Below are positions 1 through 15,000 of a stretch of 64,000 bases of DNA, piece by piece; position 1 is the stretch's first letter; each line of letters begins with the position of its first letter. The notes beneath the pieces were generated by a model. It worked only from the letters and a program-made list of their open reading frames with translations, was not told the origin of the DNA and ran no database searches. The translations under genes were made by a program, and so were the position numbers. Source of the stretch: Bombyx mori (lineage: Eukaryota > Arthropoda > Insecta > Lepidoptera > Bombycidae); the NCBI RefSeq assembly GCF_030269925.1, contig NC_085128.1:11534501-11598500 (forward strand), in the 5' to 3' direction.

Positions 1-3000
1 GGATAAACCTACTTCAGATCCAAGTGGTAAGTTTCCATAAAAATGTTGACAAATGCCGTCTATGTAATAATACAGTGTAATGTAAACGCTCTTTTTTGCT
101 ACAGCATCTGCCGCATCGACGACCGATACATCTGTAACGGATAAACCTACTTCAGATCCAAGTGGTAAGTTTCCATAAAAATGTTGACAAATGCCGTCTT
201 AGTAATGATACAGGTTAATGTAAACACTCTCTTTTGTAACAGCATCTGCCGCGTCCACGACAGACAAATCTGTAACGGATAAACCTACTTCAGATCCAAG
301 TGGTAAGTTTCCATAAAAATGTTGACAAATGCCGTCTTAGTAATGATACAGGTTAATGTAAACACTCTCTTTTGTTACAGCATCTGCCGCGTCCACGACA
401 GACAAATCTGTAACGGATAAACCTACTTCAGATCCAAGTGGTAAGTTTCCATAAAAACTTGAACAAGTACCGTCTTAATAATGATACAGTGTAATGTAAT
501 CGCTTTCTTTTGTGATAGCATCTGCCGCATCGACGACCGATACATCTGTAACGGATAAACCTACTTCAGATCCAAGTGGTAAGTTTCCATAAAAAGGTTG
601 ACAATTACCGTCTATGTAATAATACAGTGTAATGTAAACGCTCTCTTTTGTTACAGCATCTGCCGCATCCACGACAGACAAATCTGTAACGGATAAACCT
701 ACTTCAGATCCAAGTGGTAAGTTTCCACCACAACGTTGAAAATGTTTGTCTAGTTAATGTTATAGTGTAATGTAAACGCTCTCTTTTGTTACAGCATCTG
801 CCGCATCGACGACCGATATATCTGTAACGGATAAACCTACTTCAGATCCAAGTGGTAAGTTTCCATAAAAATGTTGACAAATGCCGTCTTAGTAATGATA
901 CAGGTTAATGTAAACACTCTCTTTTGTTACAGCATCTGCCGCGTCCACGACAGACAAATCTTTAACGGATAAACCTACTTCAGATCAAAGTGGTAAGCTT
1001 CCATAAAAACTTGAACAAATGCCGTCTTAGTAATGATACAGTGTAATGTAATCGCTTTCTTTTGTGATAGCCTCTGCCGCATCGACGACCGGTACATCTG
1101 TAACGGACAAACCTACTTCAGATCCAAGTGGTAAGTTTCCATAAAAACTTGAACAAATGCCGTCTTAGTAATGATACAGTGTAATGTAATCGCTTTCTTT
1201 TGTGATAGCATCTGCCGCATCGACGACCGATACATCTGTAACGGATAAACCTACTTCAGATCCAAGTGGTAAGTTTCCATAAAAATGTTGACAAATGCCG
1301 TCTTAGTAATGATACAGGTTAATTTAACGCTCTCTTTTGTTACAGCATCTGCCGCATCGACGACCGATACATCTGTAACGGATAATCCTACTTCAGATCC
1401 AAGTGGTAATTTTCCATAAAAATGTTGACAAATGCCGTCTTAGTAATGATACAGGTTAATGTAAACGCTCTCTTTTGTTACAGCGTCTGCCGCATCCACG
1501 ACAGACAAATCTGTAACGGATAAACCTACTTCAGATCCAAGTGGTAAGTTTCCATAAAAATTTTGACAAATGCCGTCTTAGTAATGATACAAGTTAATGT
1601 TAACGCTCTCTTTTGTTATAGCATCTGCCGCATCCACGACCGATACATCTGTAACGGATAAACCTACTTCAGATCCAAGTGGTAAGTTTCTACCACAACG
1701 TTGAAAATTTTTGTCTAGTTAATGTTATAGTGTAATTTAAAAGCTCTCTTTTGTTATAGCATCCGCCGCATCCACGACAGACAAATCTGTAACGGATAAA
1801 CCTATTTCAGATCCAAGTGGTAAGTTTCCATAAAAATTTTGACAAATGCCGTATTAGTAATGATACAGGGTAATGTAAACGCTCTCTTTTGTTACAGCAT
1901 CTGCCGCATCGACGACCGATACATCTGTAACGGATAAACCTACTTCAGATCAAAGTGGTAAGTTTCCATAAAAACTTGAACAAATGCCGTCTTAGTAATG
2001 ATACAGGGTAATGTAAACGCTCTCTTTTGTTACAGCATCTGCCACATCCACGACAGACAAATCTGTAACGGATAAACCTACTTCAGATCCAAGTGGTAAG
2101 TTTCCATAAAAATGTTGACCATTACCGTCTATGTAATAATACAGTGTAATGTAATCGTTTTCTTTTGTTACAGCATCTGCCGCATCCACGACCGATACAT
2201 CTGTAACGGATAAACCTACTTCAGATCAAAGTGGTAAGTTTCCATAAAAATGTTGACAAATGCCGTCTTAGTGATGATACAGGGTAATGTAAATGCTCTC
2301 TTTTGTTACAGCATCTACCGCATCGACGACCGATACATCTGTAACGGACAAACCTACTTCAGATCCAAGTGGTAAGTTTCCATAAAAATGTTGACCATTA
2401 CCGTCTATGTAATAATACAGTGTAATGTAATCGTTTTCTTTTGTTACAGCATCTGCCGCATCCACGACCGATACATCTGTAACGGATAAACCTACTTCAG
2501 ATCAAAGTGGTAAGTTTCCATAAAAATGTTGACAAATGCCGTCTTAGTGATGATACAGGGTAATGTAAATGCTCTCTTTTGTTACAGCATCTACCGCATC
2601 GACGACCGATACATCTGTAACGGACAAACCTACTTCAGATCCAAGTGGTAAGTTTCCATAAAAAGGTTGACAATTACCGTCTATGTAATAATACAGTGTA
2701 ATGTAAACGCTCTCTTTTGTTACAGCATCTGCCGCATCCACGACAGACAAATCTGTAACGGATAAACCTACTTCAGATCCAAGTGGTAAGTTTCCATAAA
2801 AATGTTGACAATTACCGTCTATGTAATAATACAGTGTAATGTAATCGTTTTCTTTTGTTACAGCATCTGCCGCATCCACGACCGATACATCTGTAACGGA
2901 TAAACCTACTTCAGATCAAAGTGGTAAGTTTCCATAAAAATGTTGACAAATGCCGTCTTAGTGATGATACAGGGTAATGTAAATGCTCTCTTTTGTTACA

Positions 3001-6000
3001 GCATCTACCGCATCGACGACCGATACATCTGTAACGGACAAACCTACTTCAGATCCAAGTGGTAAGTTTCCATAAAAAGGTTGACAATTACCGTCTATGT
3101 AATAATACAGTGTAATGTAAACGCTCTCTTTTGTTACAGCATCTGCCGCATCCACGACAGACAAATCTGTAACGGATAAACCTACTTCAGATCCAAGTGG
3201 TAAGTTTCCATAAAAATGTTGACAATTACCGTCTATGTAATAATACAGTGTAATGTAATCGTTTTCTTTTGTTACAGCATCTGCCGCATCCACGACCGAT
3301 ACATCTGTAACGGATAAACCTACTTCAGATCCAAGTGGTAAGTTTCTACCACAACGTTGAAAATTTTTGTCTAGATAATGTTATAGTGTAATTTAAAAGC
3401 TCTCTTTTGTTCTAGCATCCGCCGCATCCACGACAGACAAATCTGTAACGGATAAACCTATTTCAGATCCAAGTGGTAAGTTTCCATAAAAATTTTGACA
3501 AATGCCGTATTAGTAATGATACAGGGTAATGTAAACGCTCTCTTTTGTTACAGCATCTACCGCATCGACGACCGATACATCTGTAACGGATAAACCTACT
3601 TCAGATCCAAGTGGTAAGTTTCCATAAAAATGTTGACAAATGCCGTCTTAGTAATGATACAGGTTAATGTAAACACTCTCTTTTGTTACAGCATCTGCCG
3701 CGTCCACGACAGACAAATCTGTAACGGATAAACCTACTTCAGATCCAAGTGGTAAGTTTCCATAAAAACTTGAACAAGTACCGTCTTAATAATGATACAG
3801 TGTAATGTAATCGCTTTCTTTTGTGATAGCATCTGCCGCATCGACGACCGATACATCTGTAACGGATAAACCTACTTCAGATCCAAGTGGTAAGTTTCCA
3901 TAAAAAGGTTGACAATTACCGTCTATGTAATAATACAGTGTAATGTAAACGCTCTCTTCTGTTACAGCATCTGCCGCATCCACGACAGACAAATCTGTAA
4001 CGGATAAACCTACTTCAGATCCAAGTGGTAAGTTTCCACCACAACGTTGAAAATGTTTGTCTAGTTAATGTTATAGTGTAATGTAAACGCTCTCTTTTGT
4101 TACAGCATCTGCCGCGTCCACGACAGACAAATCTGTAACGGATAAACCTACTTCAGATCCAAGTGGTAAGTTTCCATAAAAACTTGAACAAGTACCGTCT
4201 TAATAATGATACAGTGTAATGTAATCGCTTTCTTTTGTGATAGCATCTGCCGCATCGACGACCGATACATCTGTAACGGATAAACCTACTTCAGATCCAA
4301 GTGGTAAGTTTCCATAAAAAGGTTGACAATTACCGTCTATGTAATAATACAGTGTAATGTAAACGCTCTCTTTTGTTACAGCATCTGCCGCATCCACGAC
4401 AGACAAATCTGTAACGGATAAACCTACTTCAGATCCAAGTGGTAAGTTTCCACCACAACGTTGAAAATGTTTGTCTAGTTAATGTTATAGTGTAATGTAA
4501 ACGCTCTCTTTTGTTACAGCATCTGCCGCATCGACGACCGATATATCTGTAACGGATAAACCTACTTCAGATCCAAGTGGTAAGTTTCCATAAAAATGTT
4601 GACAAATGCCGTCTTAGTAATGATACAGGTTAATGTAAACACTCTCTTTTGTTACAGCATCTGCCGCGTCCACGACAGACAAATCTTTAACGGATAAACC
4701 TACTTCAGATCAAAGTGGTAAGCTTCCATAAAAACTTGAACAAATGCCGTCTTAGTAATGATACAGTGTAATGTAATCGCTTTCTTTTGTGATAGCCTCT
4801 GCCGCATCGACGACCGGTACATCTGTAACGGACAAACCTACTTCAGATCCAAGTGGTAAGTTTCCATAAAAACTTGAACAAATGCCGTCTTAGTAATGAT
4901 ACAGTGTAATGTAATCGCTTTCTTTTGTGATAGCATCTGCCGCATCGACGACCGATACATCTGTAACGGATAAACCTACTTCAGATCCAAGTGGTAAGTT
5001 TCCATAAAAATGTTGACAAATGCCGTCTTAGTAATGATACAGGTTAATTTAACGCTCTCTTTTGTTACAGCATCTGCCGCATCGACGACCGATACATCTG
5101 TAACGGATAATCCTACTTCAGATCCAAGTGGTAATTTTCCATAAAAATGTTGACAAATGCCGTCTTAGTAATGATACAGGTTAATGTAAACGCTCTCTTT
5201 TGTTACAGCGTCTGCCGCATCCACGACAGACAAATCTGTAACGGATAAACCTACTTCAGATCCAAGTGGTAAGTTTCCATAAAAATTTTGACAAATGCCG
5301 TCTTAGTAATGATACAAGTTAATGTTAACGCTCTCTTTTGTTATAGCATCTGCCGCATCCACGACCGATACATCTGTAACGGATAAACCTACTTCAGATC
5401 CAAGTGGTAAGTTTCTACCACAACGTTGAAAATTTTTGTCTAGTTAATGTTATAGTGTAATTTAAAAGCTCTCTTTTGTTATAGCATCCGCCGCATCCAC
5501 GACAGACAAATCTGTAACGGATAAACCTATTTCAGATCCAAGTGGTAAGTTTCCATAAAAATTTTGACAAATGCCGTATTAGTAATGATACAGGGTAATG
5601 TAAACGCTCTCTTTTGTTACAGCATCTGCCGCATCGACGACCGATACATCTGTAACGGATAAACCTACTTCAGATCAAAGTGGTAAGTTTCCATAAAAAC
5701 TTGAACAAATGCCGTCTTAGTAATGATACAGGGTAATGTAAACGCTCTCTTTTGTTACAGCATCTGCCACATCCACGACAGACAAATCTGTAACGGATAA
5801 ACCTACTTCAGATCCAAGTGGTAAGTTTCCATAAAAATGTTGACCATTACCGTCTATGTAATAATACAGTGTAATGTAATCGTTTTCTTTTGTTACAGCA
5901 TCTGCCGCATCCACGACCGATACATCTGTAACGGATAAACCTACTTCAGATCAAAGTGGTAAGTTTCCATAAAAATGTTGACAAATGCCGTCTTAGTGAT

Positions 6001-9000
6001 GATACAGGGTAATGTAAATGCTCTCTTTTGTTACAGCATCTACCGCATCGACGACCGATACATCTGTAACGGACAAACCTACTTCAGATCCAAGTGGTAA
6101 GTTTCCATAAAAATGTTGACCATTACCGTCTATGTAATAATACAGTGTAATGTAATCGTTTTCTTTTGTTACAGCATCTGCCGCATCCACGACCCATACA
6201 TCTGTAACGGATAAACCTACTTCAGATCAAAGTGGTAAGTTTCCATAAAAATGTTGACAAATGCCGTCTTAGTGATGATACAGGGTAATGTAAATGCTCT
6301 CTTTTGTTACAGCATCTACCGCATCGACGACCGATACATCTGTAACGGACAAACCTACTTCAGATCCAAGTGGTAAGTTTCCATAAAAAGGTTGACAATT
6401 ACCGTCTATGTAATAATACAGTGTAATGTAAACGCTCTCTTTTGTTACAGCATCTGCCGCATCCACGACAGACAAATCTGTAACGGATAAACCTACTTCA
6501 GATCCAAGTGGTAAGTTTCCATAAAAATGTTGACAATTACCGTCTATGTAATAATACAGTGTAATGTAATCGTTTTCTTTTGTTACAGCATCTGCCGCAT
6601 CCACGACCGATACATCTGTAACGGATAAACCTACTTCAGATCAAAGTGGTAAGTTTCCATAAAAATGTTGACAAATGCCGTCTTAGTGATGATACAGGGT
6701 AATGTAAATGCTCTCTTTTGTTACAGCATCTACCGCATCGACGACCGATACATCTGTAACGGACAAACCTACTTCAGATCCAAGTGGTAAGTTTCCATAA
6801 AAAGGTTGACAATTACCGTCTATGTAATAATACAGTGTAATGTAAACGCTCTCTTTTGTTACAGCATCTGCCGCATCCACGACAGACAAATCTGTAACGG
6901 ATAAACCTACTTCAGATCCAAGTGGTAAGTTTCCATAAAAATGTTGACAATTACCGTCTATGTAATAATACAGTGTAATGTAATCGTTTTCTTTTGTTAC
7001 AGCATCTGCCGCATCCACGACCGATACATCTGTAACGGATAAACCTACTTCAGATCCAAGTGGTAAGTTTCTACCACAACGTTGAAAATTTTTGTCTAGA
7101 TAATGTTATAGTGTAATTTAAAAGCTCTCTTTTGTTCTAGCATCCGCCGCATCCACGACAGACAAATCTGTAACGGATAAACCTATTTCAGATCCAAGTG
7201 GTAAGTTTCCATAAAAATTTTGACAAATGCCGTATTAGTAATGATACAGGGTAATGTAAACGCTCTCTTTTGTTACAGCATCTACCGCATCGACGACCGA
7301 TACATCTGTAACGGATAAACCTACTTCAGATCCAAGTGGTAAGTTTCCATAAAAATGTTGACAAATGCCGTCTTAGTAATGATACAGGTTAATGTAAACA
7401 CTCTCTTTTGTTACAGCATCTGCCGCGTCCACGACAGACAAATCTGTAACGGATAAACCTACTTCAGATCCAAGTGGTAAGTTTCCATAAAAACTTGAAC
7501 AAGTACCGTCTTAATAATGATACAGTGTAATGTAATCGCTTTCTTTTGTGATAGCATCTGCCGCATCGACGACCGATACATCTGTAACGGATAAACCTAC
7601 TTCAGATCCAAGTGGTAAGTTTCCATAAAAAGGTTGACAATTACCGTCTATGTAATAATACAGTGTAATGTAAACGCTCTCTTCTGTTACAGCATCTGCC
7701 GCATCCACGACAGACAAATCTGTAACGGATAAACCTACTTCAGATCCAAGTGGTAAGTTTCCACCACAACGTTGAAAATGTTTGTCTAGTTAATGTTATA
7801 GTGTAATGTAAACGCTCTCTTTTGTTACAGCATCTGCCGCATCGACGACCGATATATCTGTAACGGATAAACCTACTTCAGATCCAAGTGGTAGGTTTCC
7901 ATAAAAAGGTTGACAATTACCGTCTATGTAATAATACAGTGTAATGTAAACGCTCTCTTTTGTTACAGCATCTGCCACATCCACGACAGACAAATCTGTA
8001 ACGGATAAACCTACTTCAGATCCAAGTGGTAAGTTTCCATAAAAAGGTTGACAATTACCGTCTATGTAATGATACAGGGTAATGTAAACGCTCTCTTTTG
8101 TTACAGCATCTACCGCATCGACGACCGATACATCTGTAACGGATAAACCTACTTCAGATCCAAGTGGTAGGTTTCCATAAAAAGGTTGACAATTACCGTC
8201 TATGTAATAATACAGTGTAATGTAAACGCTCTCTTTTGTTACAGCATCTGCCGCATCCACGACAGACAAATCTGTAACGGATAAACCTACTTCAGATCCA
8301 AGTGGTAAGTTTCCACCACAACGTTGAAAATGTTTGTCTAGTTAATGTTATAGTGTAATGTAAACGCTCTCTTTTGTTACAGCATCTGCCGCATCGACGA
8401 CCGATATATCTGTAACGGATAAACCTACTTCAGATCCAAGTGGTAAGTTTCCATAAAAATGTTGACAAATGCCGTCTTAGTAATGATACAGGTTAATGTA
8501 AACACTCTCTTTTGTTACAGCGTCTGCCGCATCCACGACAGACAAATCTGTAACGGATAAACCTACTTCAGATCCAAGTGGTAAGTTTCCATAAAAATTT
8601 TGACAAATGCCGTCTTAGTAATGATACAAGTTAATGTTAACGCTCTCTTTTGTTATAGCATCTGCCGCATCCACGACCGATACATCTGTAACGGATAAAC
8701 CTACTTCAGATCCAAGTGGTAAGTTTCTACCACAACGTTGAAAATTTTTGTCTAGATAATGTTATAGTGTAATTTAAAAGCTCTCTTTTGTTCTAGCATC
8801 CGCCGCATCCACGACAGACAAATCTGTAACGGATAAACCTATTTCAGATCCAAGTGGTAAGTTTCCATAAAAATTTTGACAAATGCCGTATTAGTAATGA
8901 TACAGGGTAATGTAAACGCTCTCTTTTGTTACAGCATCTACCGCATCGACGACCGATACATCTGTAACGGACAAACCTACTTCAGATCCAAGTGGTAAGT

Positions 9001-12000
9001 TTCCATAAAAAGGTTGACAATTACCGTCTATGTAATAATACAGTGTAATGTAAACGCTCTCTTTTGTTACAGCATCTGCCGCATCCACGACAGACAAATC
9101 TGTAACGGATAAACCTACTTCAGATCCAAGTGGTAAGTTTCCACCACAACGTTGAAAATGTTTGTCTAGTTAATGTTATAGTGTAATGTAAACGCTCTCT
9201 TTTGTTACAGCATCTGCCGCATCGACGACCGATATATCTGTAACGGATAAACCTACTTCAGATCCAAGTGGTAAGTTTCCATAAAAAGGTTGACAATAAC
9301 CGTCTATGTAATGATACAGGGTAATGTAAACGCTCTCTTTTGTTACAGCATCTACCGCATCGACGACCGATACATCTGTAACGGATAAACCTACTTCAGA
9401 TCCAAGTGGTAGGTTTCCATAAAAAGGTTGACAATTACCGTCTATGTAATAATACAGTGTAATGTAAACGCTCTCTTTTGTTACAGCATCTGCCACATCC
9501 ACGACAGACAAATCTGTAACGGATAAACCTACTTCAGATCCAAGTGGTAAGTTTCCATAAAAAGGTTGACAATTACCGTCTATGTAATGATACAGGGTAA
9601 TGTAAACGCTCTCTTTTGTTACAGCATCTACCGCATCGACGACCGATACATCTGTAACGGATAAACCTACTTCAGATCCAAGTGGTAGGTTTCCATAAAA
9701 AGGTTGACAATTACCGTCTATGTAATAATACAGTGTAATGTAAACGCTCTCTTTTGTTACAGCATCTGCCGCATCCACGACAGACAAATCTGTAACGGAT
9801 AAACCTACTTCAGATCCAAGTGGTAAGTTTCCACCACAACGTTGAAAATGTTTGTCTAGTTAATGTTATAGTGTAATGTAAACGCTCTCTTTTGTTACAG
9901 CATCTGCCGCATCGACGACCGATATATCTGTAACGGATAAACCTACTTCAGATCCAAGTGGTAAGTTTCCATAAAAATGTTGACAAATGCCGTCTTAGTA
10001 ATGATACAGGTTAATGTAAACACTCTCTTTTGTTACAGCGTCTGCCGCATCCACGACAGACAAATCTGTAACGGATAAACCTACTTCAGATCCAAGTGGT
10101 AAGTTTCCATAAAAATTTTGACAAATGCCGTCTTAGTAATGATACAAGTTAATGTTAACGCTCTCTTTTGTTATAGCATCTGCCGCATCCACGACCGATA
10201 CATCTGTAACGGATAAACCTACTTCAGATCCAAGTGGTAAGTTTCTACCACAACGTTGAAAATTTTTGTCTAGATAATGTTATAGTGTAATTTAAAAGCT
10301 CTCTTTTGTTCTAGCATCCGCCGCATCCACGACAGACAAATCTGTAACGGATAAACCTATTTCAGATCCAAGTGGTAAGTTTCCATAAAAATTTTGACAA
10401 ATGCCGTATTAGTAATGATACAGGGTAATGTAAACGCTCTCTTTTGTTACAGCATCTACCGCATCGACGACCGATACATCTGTAACGGACAAACCTACTT
10501 CAGATCCAAGTGGTAAGTTTCCATAAAAAGGTTGACAATTACCGTCTATGTAATAATACAGTGTAATGTAAACGCTCTCTTTTGTTACAGCATCTGCCGC
10601 ATCCACGACAGACAAATCTGTAACGGATAAACCTACTTCAGATCCAAGTGGTAAGTTTCCACCACAACGTTGAAAATGTTTGTCTAGTTAATGTTATAGT
10701 GTAATGTAAACGCTCTCTTTTGTTACAGCATCTGCCGCATCGACGACCGATATATCTGTAACGGATAAACCTACTTCAGATCCAAGTGGTAAGTTTCCAT
10801 AAAAATGTTGACAAATGCCGTCTTAGTAATGATACAGGTTAATGTAAACACTCTCTTTTGTTACAGCATCTGCCGCGTCCACGACAGACAAATCTGTAAC
10901 GGATAAACCTACTTCAGATCCAAGTGGTAAGTTTCCACCACAACGTTGAAAATGTTTGTCTAGTTAATGTTATAGTGTAGTGTAAACGCTCTCTTTTGTT
11001 ACAGCATCTGCCGCATCGACGACCGATACATCTGTAACGGATAAACCTACTTCAGATCCAAGTGGTAAGTTTCCATAAAAATGTTGACAAATGCCGTCTT
11101 AGTAATGATACAGGTTAATGTAAACACTCTCTTTTGTTACAGCATCTGCCGCGTCCACGACAGACAAATCTGTAACGGATAAACCTACTTCAGATCCAAG
11201 TGGTAAGTTTCCATAAAAACTTGAACAAGTACCGTCTTAATAATGATACAGTGTAATGTAATCGCTTTCTTTTGTGATAGCATCTGCCGCATCGACGACC
11301 GATACATCTGTAACGGATAAACCTACTTCAGATCCAAGTGGTAAGTTTCCATAAAAAGGTTGACAATTACCGTCTATGTAATAATACAGTGTAATGTAAA
11401 CGCTCTCTTCTGTTACAGCATCTGCCGCATCCACGACAGACAAATCTGTAACGGATAAACCTACTTCAGATCCAAGTGGTAAGTTTCCACCACAACGTTG
11501 AAAATGTTTGTCTAGTTAATGTTATAGTGTAATTTAAAAGCTCTCTTTTGTTATAGCATCCGCCGCATCCACGACAGACAAATCTGTAACGGATAAACCT
11601 ATTTCAGATCCAAGTGGTAAGTTTCCATAAAAATTTTGACAAATGCCGTATTAGTAATGATACAGGGTAATGTAAACGCTCTCTTTTGTTACAGCATCTG
11701 CCGCATCGACGACCGATACATCTGTAACGGATAAACCTACTTCAGATCAAAGTGGTAAGTTTCCATAAAAACTTGAACAAATGCCGTCTTAGTAATGATA
11801 CAGGGTAATGTAAACTCCCCCCGGTGAAGGTCAAGGGGCGACCTGAGGGGGTGAGGCCGCGCGGCGCGCTACCAGCACTCTAGCGCGCTGCCGTGGAGTG
11901 AATAGAGCGACCGGTCGACGGTGTATCGCGTCCCGACCCGGCAGGCTGGTTCTGGTCCAGCGGGGTATTCCGGGACACCAGCGGCACCGTCTGGGCGGCC

Positions 12001-15000
12001 CGACGGGCTGCCGTACCGAGACGGCCGACGTTTCAGAGCCTTCGATTCGCCTCGAAGGCTCCGTCGGCTGGGCGTCCTTGGGGTGAGCCGCGCCGTCTGG
12101 TTGTAGTGTTGACCGCGGTAGCCCCCCTACCTCATCCGGGTTCTGACCTCGGAGGGGATCGGACGTCGGGTGTAAGAGTGCAGAGGAGTCGTTTAGTGGG
12201 TGGGCTCTAAAATCCTTGGGCCCGCGGTCTGCTCACAACACCATGCAGATCGTTGAGTCTCACATACCCCGCGCGCCCCTTTTGCGCGGGGACCTCGTAG
12301 GAGGTTCGGCCCTCTACCCGAAAAAAAAAAAAAAAAAAGGGTAATGTAAACGCTCTCTTTTGTTACAGCATCTGCCACATCCACGACAGACAAATCTGTA
12401 ACGGATAAACCTACTTCAGATCCAAGTGGTAAGTTTCCATAAAAATGTTGACCATTACCGTCTATGTAATAATACAGTGTAATGTAATCGTTTTCTTTTG
12501 TTACAGCATCTGCCGCATCCACGACCGATACATCTGTAACGGATAAACCTACTTCAGATCAAAGTGGTAAGTTTCCATAAAAATGTTGACAAATGCCGTC
12601 TTAGTGATGATACAGGGTAATGTAAATGCTCTCTTTTGTTACAGCATCTACCGCATCGACGACCGATACATCTGTAACGGACAAACCTACTTCAGATCCA
12701 AGTGGTAAGTTTCCATAAAAATGTTGACCATTACCGTCTATGTAATAATACAGTGTAATGTAATCGTTTTCTTTTGTTACAGCATCTGCCGCATCCACGA
12801 CCGATACATCTGTAACGGATAAACCTACTTCAGATCAAAGTGGTAAGTTTCCATAAAAATGTTGACAAATGCCGTCTTAGTGATGATACAGGGTAATGTA
12901 AATGCTCTCTTTTGTTACAGCATCTACCGCATCGACGACCGATACATCTGTAACGGACAAACCTACTTCAGATCCAAGTGGTAAGTTTCCATAAAAAGGT
13001 TGACAATTACCGTCTATGTAATAATACAGTGTAATGTAAACGCTCTCTTTTGTTACAGCATCTGCCGCATCCACGACAGACAAATCTGTAACGGATAAAC
13101 CTACTTCAGATCCAAGTGGTAAGTTTCCATAAAAATGTTGACAATTACCGTCTATGTAATAATACAGTGTAATGTAATCGTTTTCTTTTGTTACAGCATC
13201 TGCCGCATCCACGACCGATACATCTGTAACGGATAAACCTACTTCAGATCAAAGTGGTAAGTTTCCATAAAAATGTTGACAAATGCCGTCTTAGTGATGA
13301 TACAGGGTAATGTAAATGCTCTCTTTTGTTACAGCATCTACCGCATCGACGACCGATACATCTGTAACGGACAAACCTACTTCAGATCCAAGTGGTAAGT
13401 TTCCATAAAAAGGTTGACAATTACCGTCTATGTAATAATACAGTGTAATGTAAACGCTCTCTTTTGTTACAGCATCTGCCGCATCCACGACAGACAAATC
13501 TGTAACGGATAAACCTACTTCAGATCCAAGTGGTAAGTTTCCATAAAAATGTTGACAATTACCGTCTATGTAATAATACAGTGTAATGTAATCGTTTTCT
13601 TTTGTTACAGCATCTGCCGCATCCACGACCGATACATCTGTAACGGATAAACCTACTTCAGATCCAAGTGGTAAGTTTCTACCACAACGTTGAAAATTTT
13701 TGTCTAGATAATGTTATAGTGTAATTTAAAAGCTCTCTTTTGTTCTAGCATCCGCCGCATCCACGACAGACAAATCTGTAACGGATAAACCTATTTCAGA
13801 TCCAAGTGGTAAGTTTCCATAAAAATTTTGACAAATGCCGTATTAGTAATGATACAGGGTAATGTAAACGCTCTCTTTTGTTACAGCATCTACCGCATCG
13901 ACGACCGATACATCTGTAACGGATAAACCTACTTCAGATCCAAGTGGTAAGTTTCCATAAAAATGTTGACAAATGCCGTCTTAGTAATGATACAGGTTAA
14001 TGTAAACACTCTCTTTTGTTACAGCATCTGCCGCGTCCACGACAGACAAATCTGTAACGGATAAACCTACTTCAGATCCAAGTGGTAAGTTTCCATAAAA
14101 ACTTGAACAAGTACCGTCTTAATAATGATACAGTGTAATGTAATCGCTTTCTTTTGTGATAGCATCTGCCGCATCGACGACCGATACATCTGTAACGGAT
14201 AAACCTACTTCAGATCCAAGTGGTAAGTTTCCATAAAAAGGTTGACAATTACCGTCTATGTAATAATACAGTGTAATGTAAACGCTCTCTTCTGTTACAG
14301 CATCTGCCGCATCCACGACAGACAAATCTGTAACGGATAAACCTACTTCAGATCCAAGTGGTAAGTTTCCACCACAACGTTGAAAATGTTTGTCTAGTTA
14401 ATGTTATAGTGTAATGTAAACGCTCTCTTTTGTTACAGCATCTGCCGCATCGACGACCGATATATCTGTAACGGATAAACCTACTTCAGATCCAAGTGGT
14501 AGGTTTCCATAAAAAGGTTGACAATTACCGTCTATGTAATAATACAGTGTAATGTAAACGCTCTCTTTTGTTACAGCATCTGCCACATCCACGACAGACA
14601 AATCTGTAACGGATAAACCTACTTCAGATCCAAGTGGTAAGTTTCCATAAAAAGGTTGACAATTACCGTCTATGTAATGATACAGGGTAATGTAAACGCT
14701 CTCTTTTGTTACAGCATCTACCGCATCGACGACCGATACATCTGTAACGGATAAACCTACTTCAGATCCAAGTGGTAGGTTTCCATAAAAAGGTTGACAA
14801 TTACCGTCTATGTAATAATACAGTGTAATGTAAACGCTCTCTTTTGTTACAGCATCTGCCGCATCCACGACAGACAAATCTGTAACGGATAAACCTACTT
14901 CAGATCCAAGTGGTAAGTTTCCACCACAACGTTGAAAATGTTTGTCTAGTTAATGTTATAGTGTAATGTAAACGCTCTCTTTTGTTACAGCATCTGCCGC

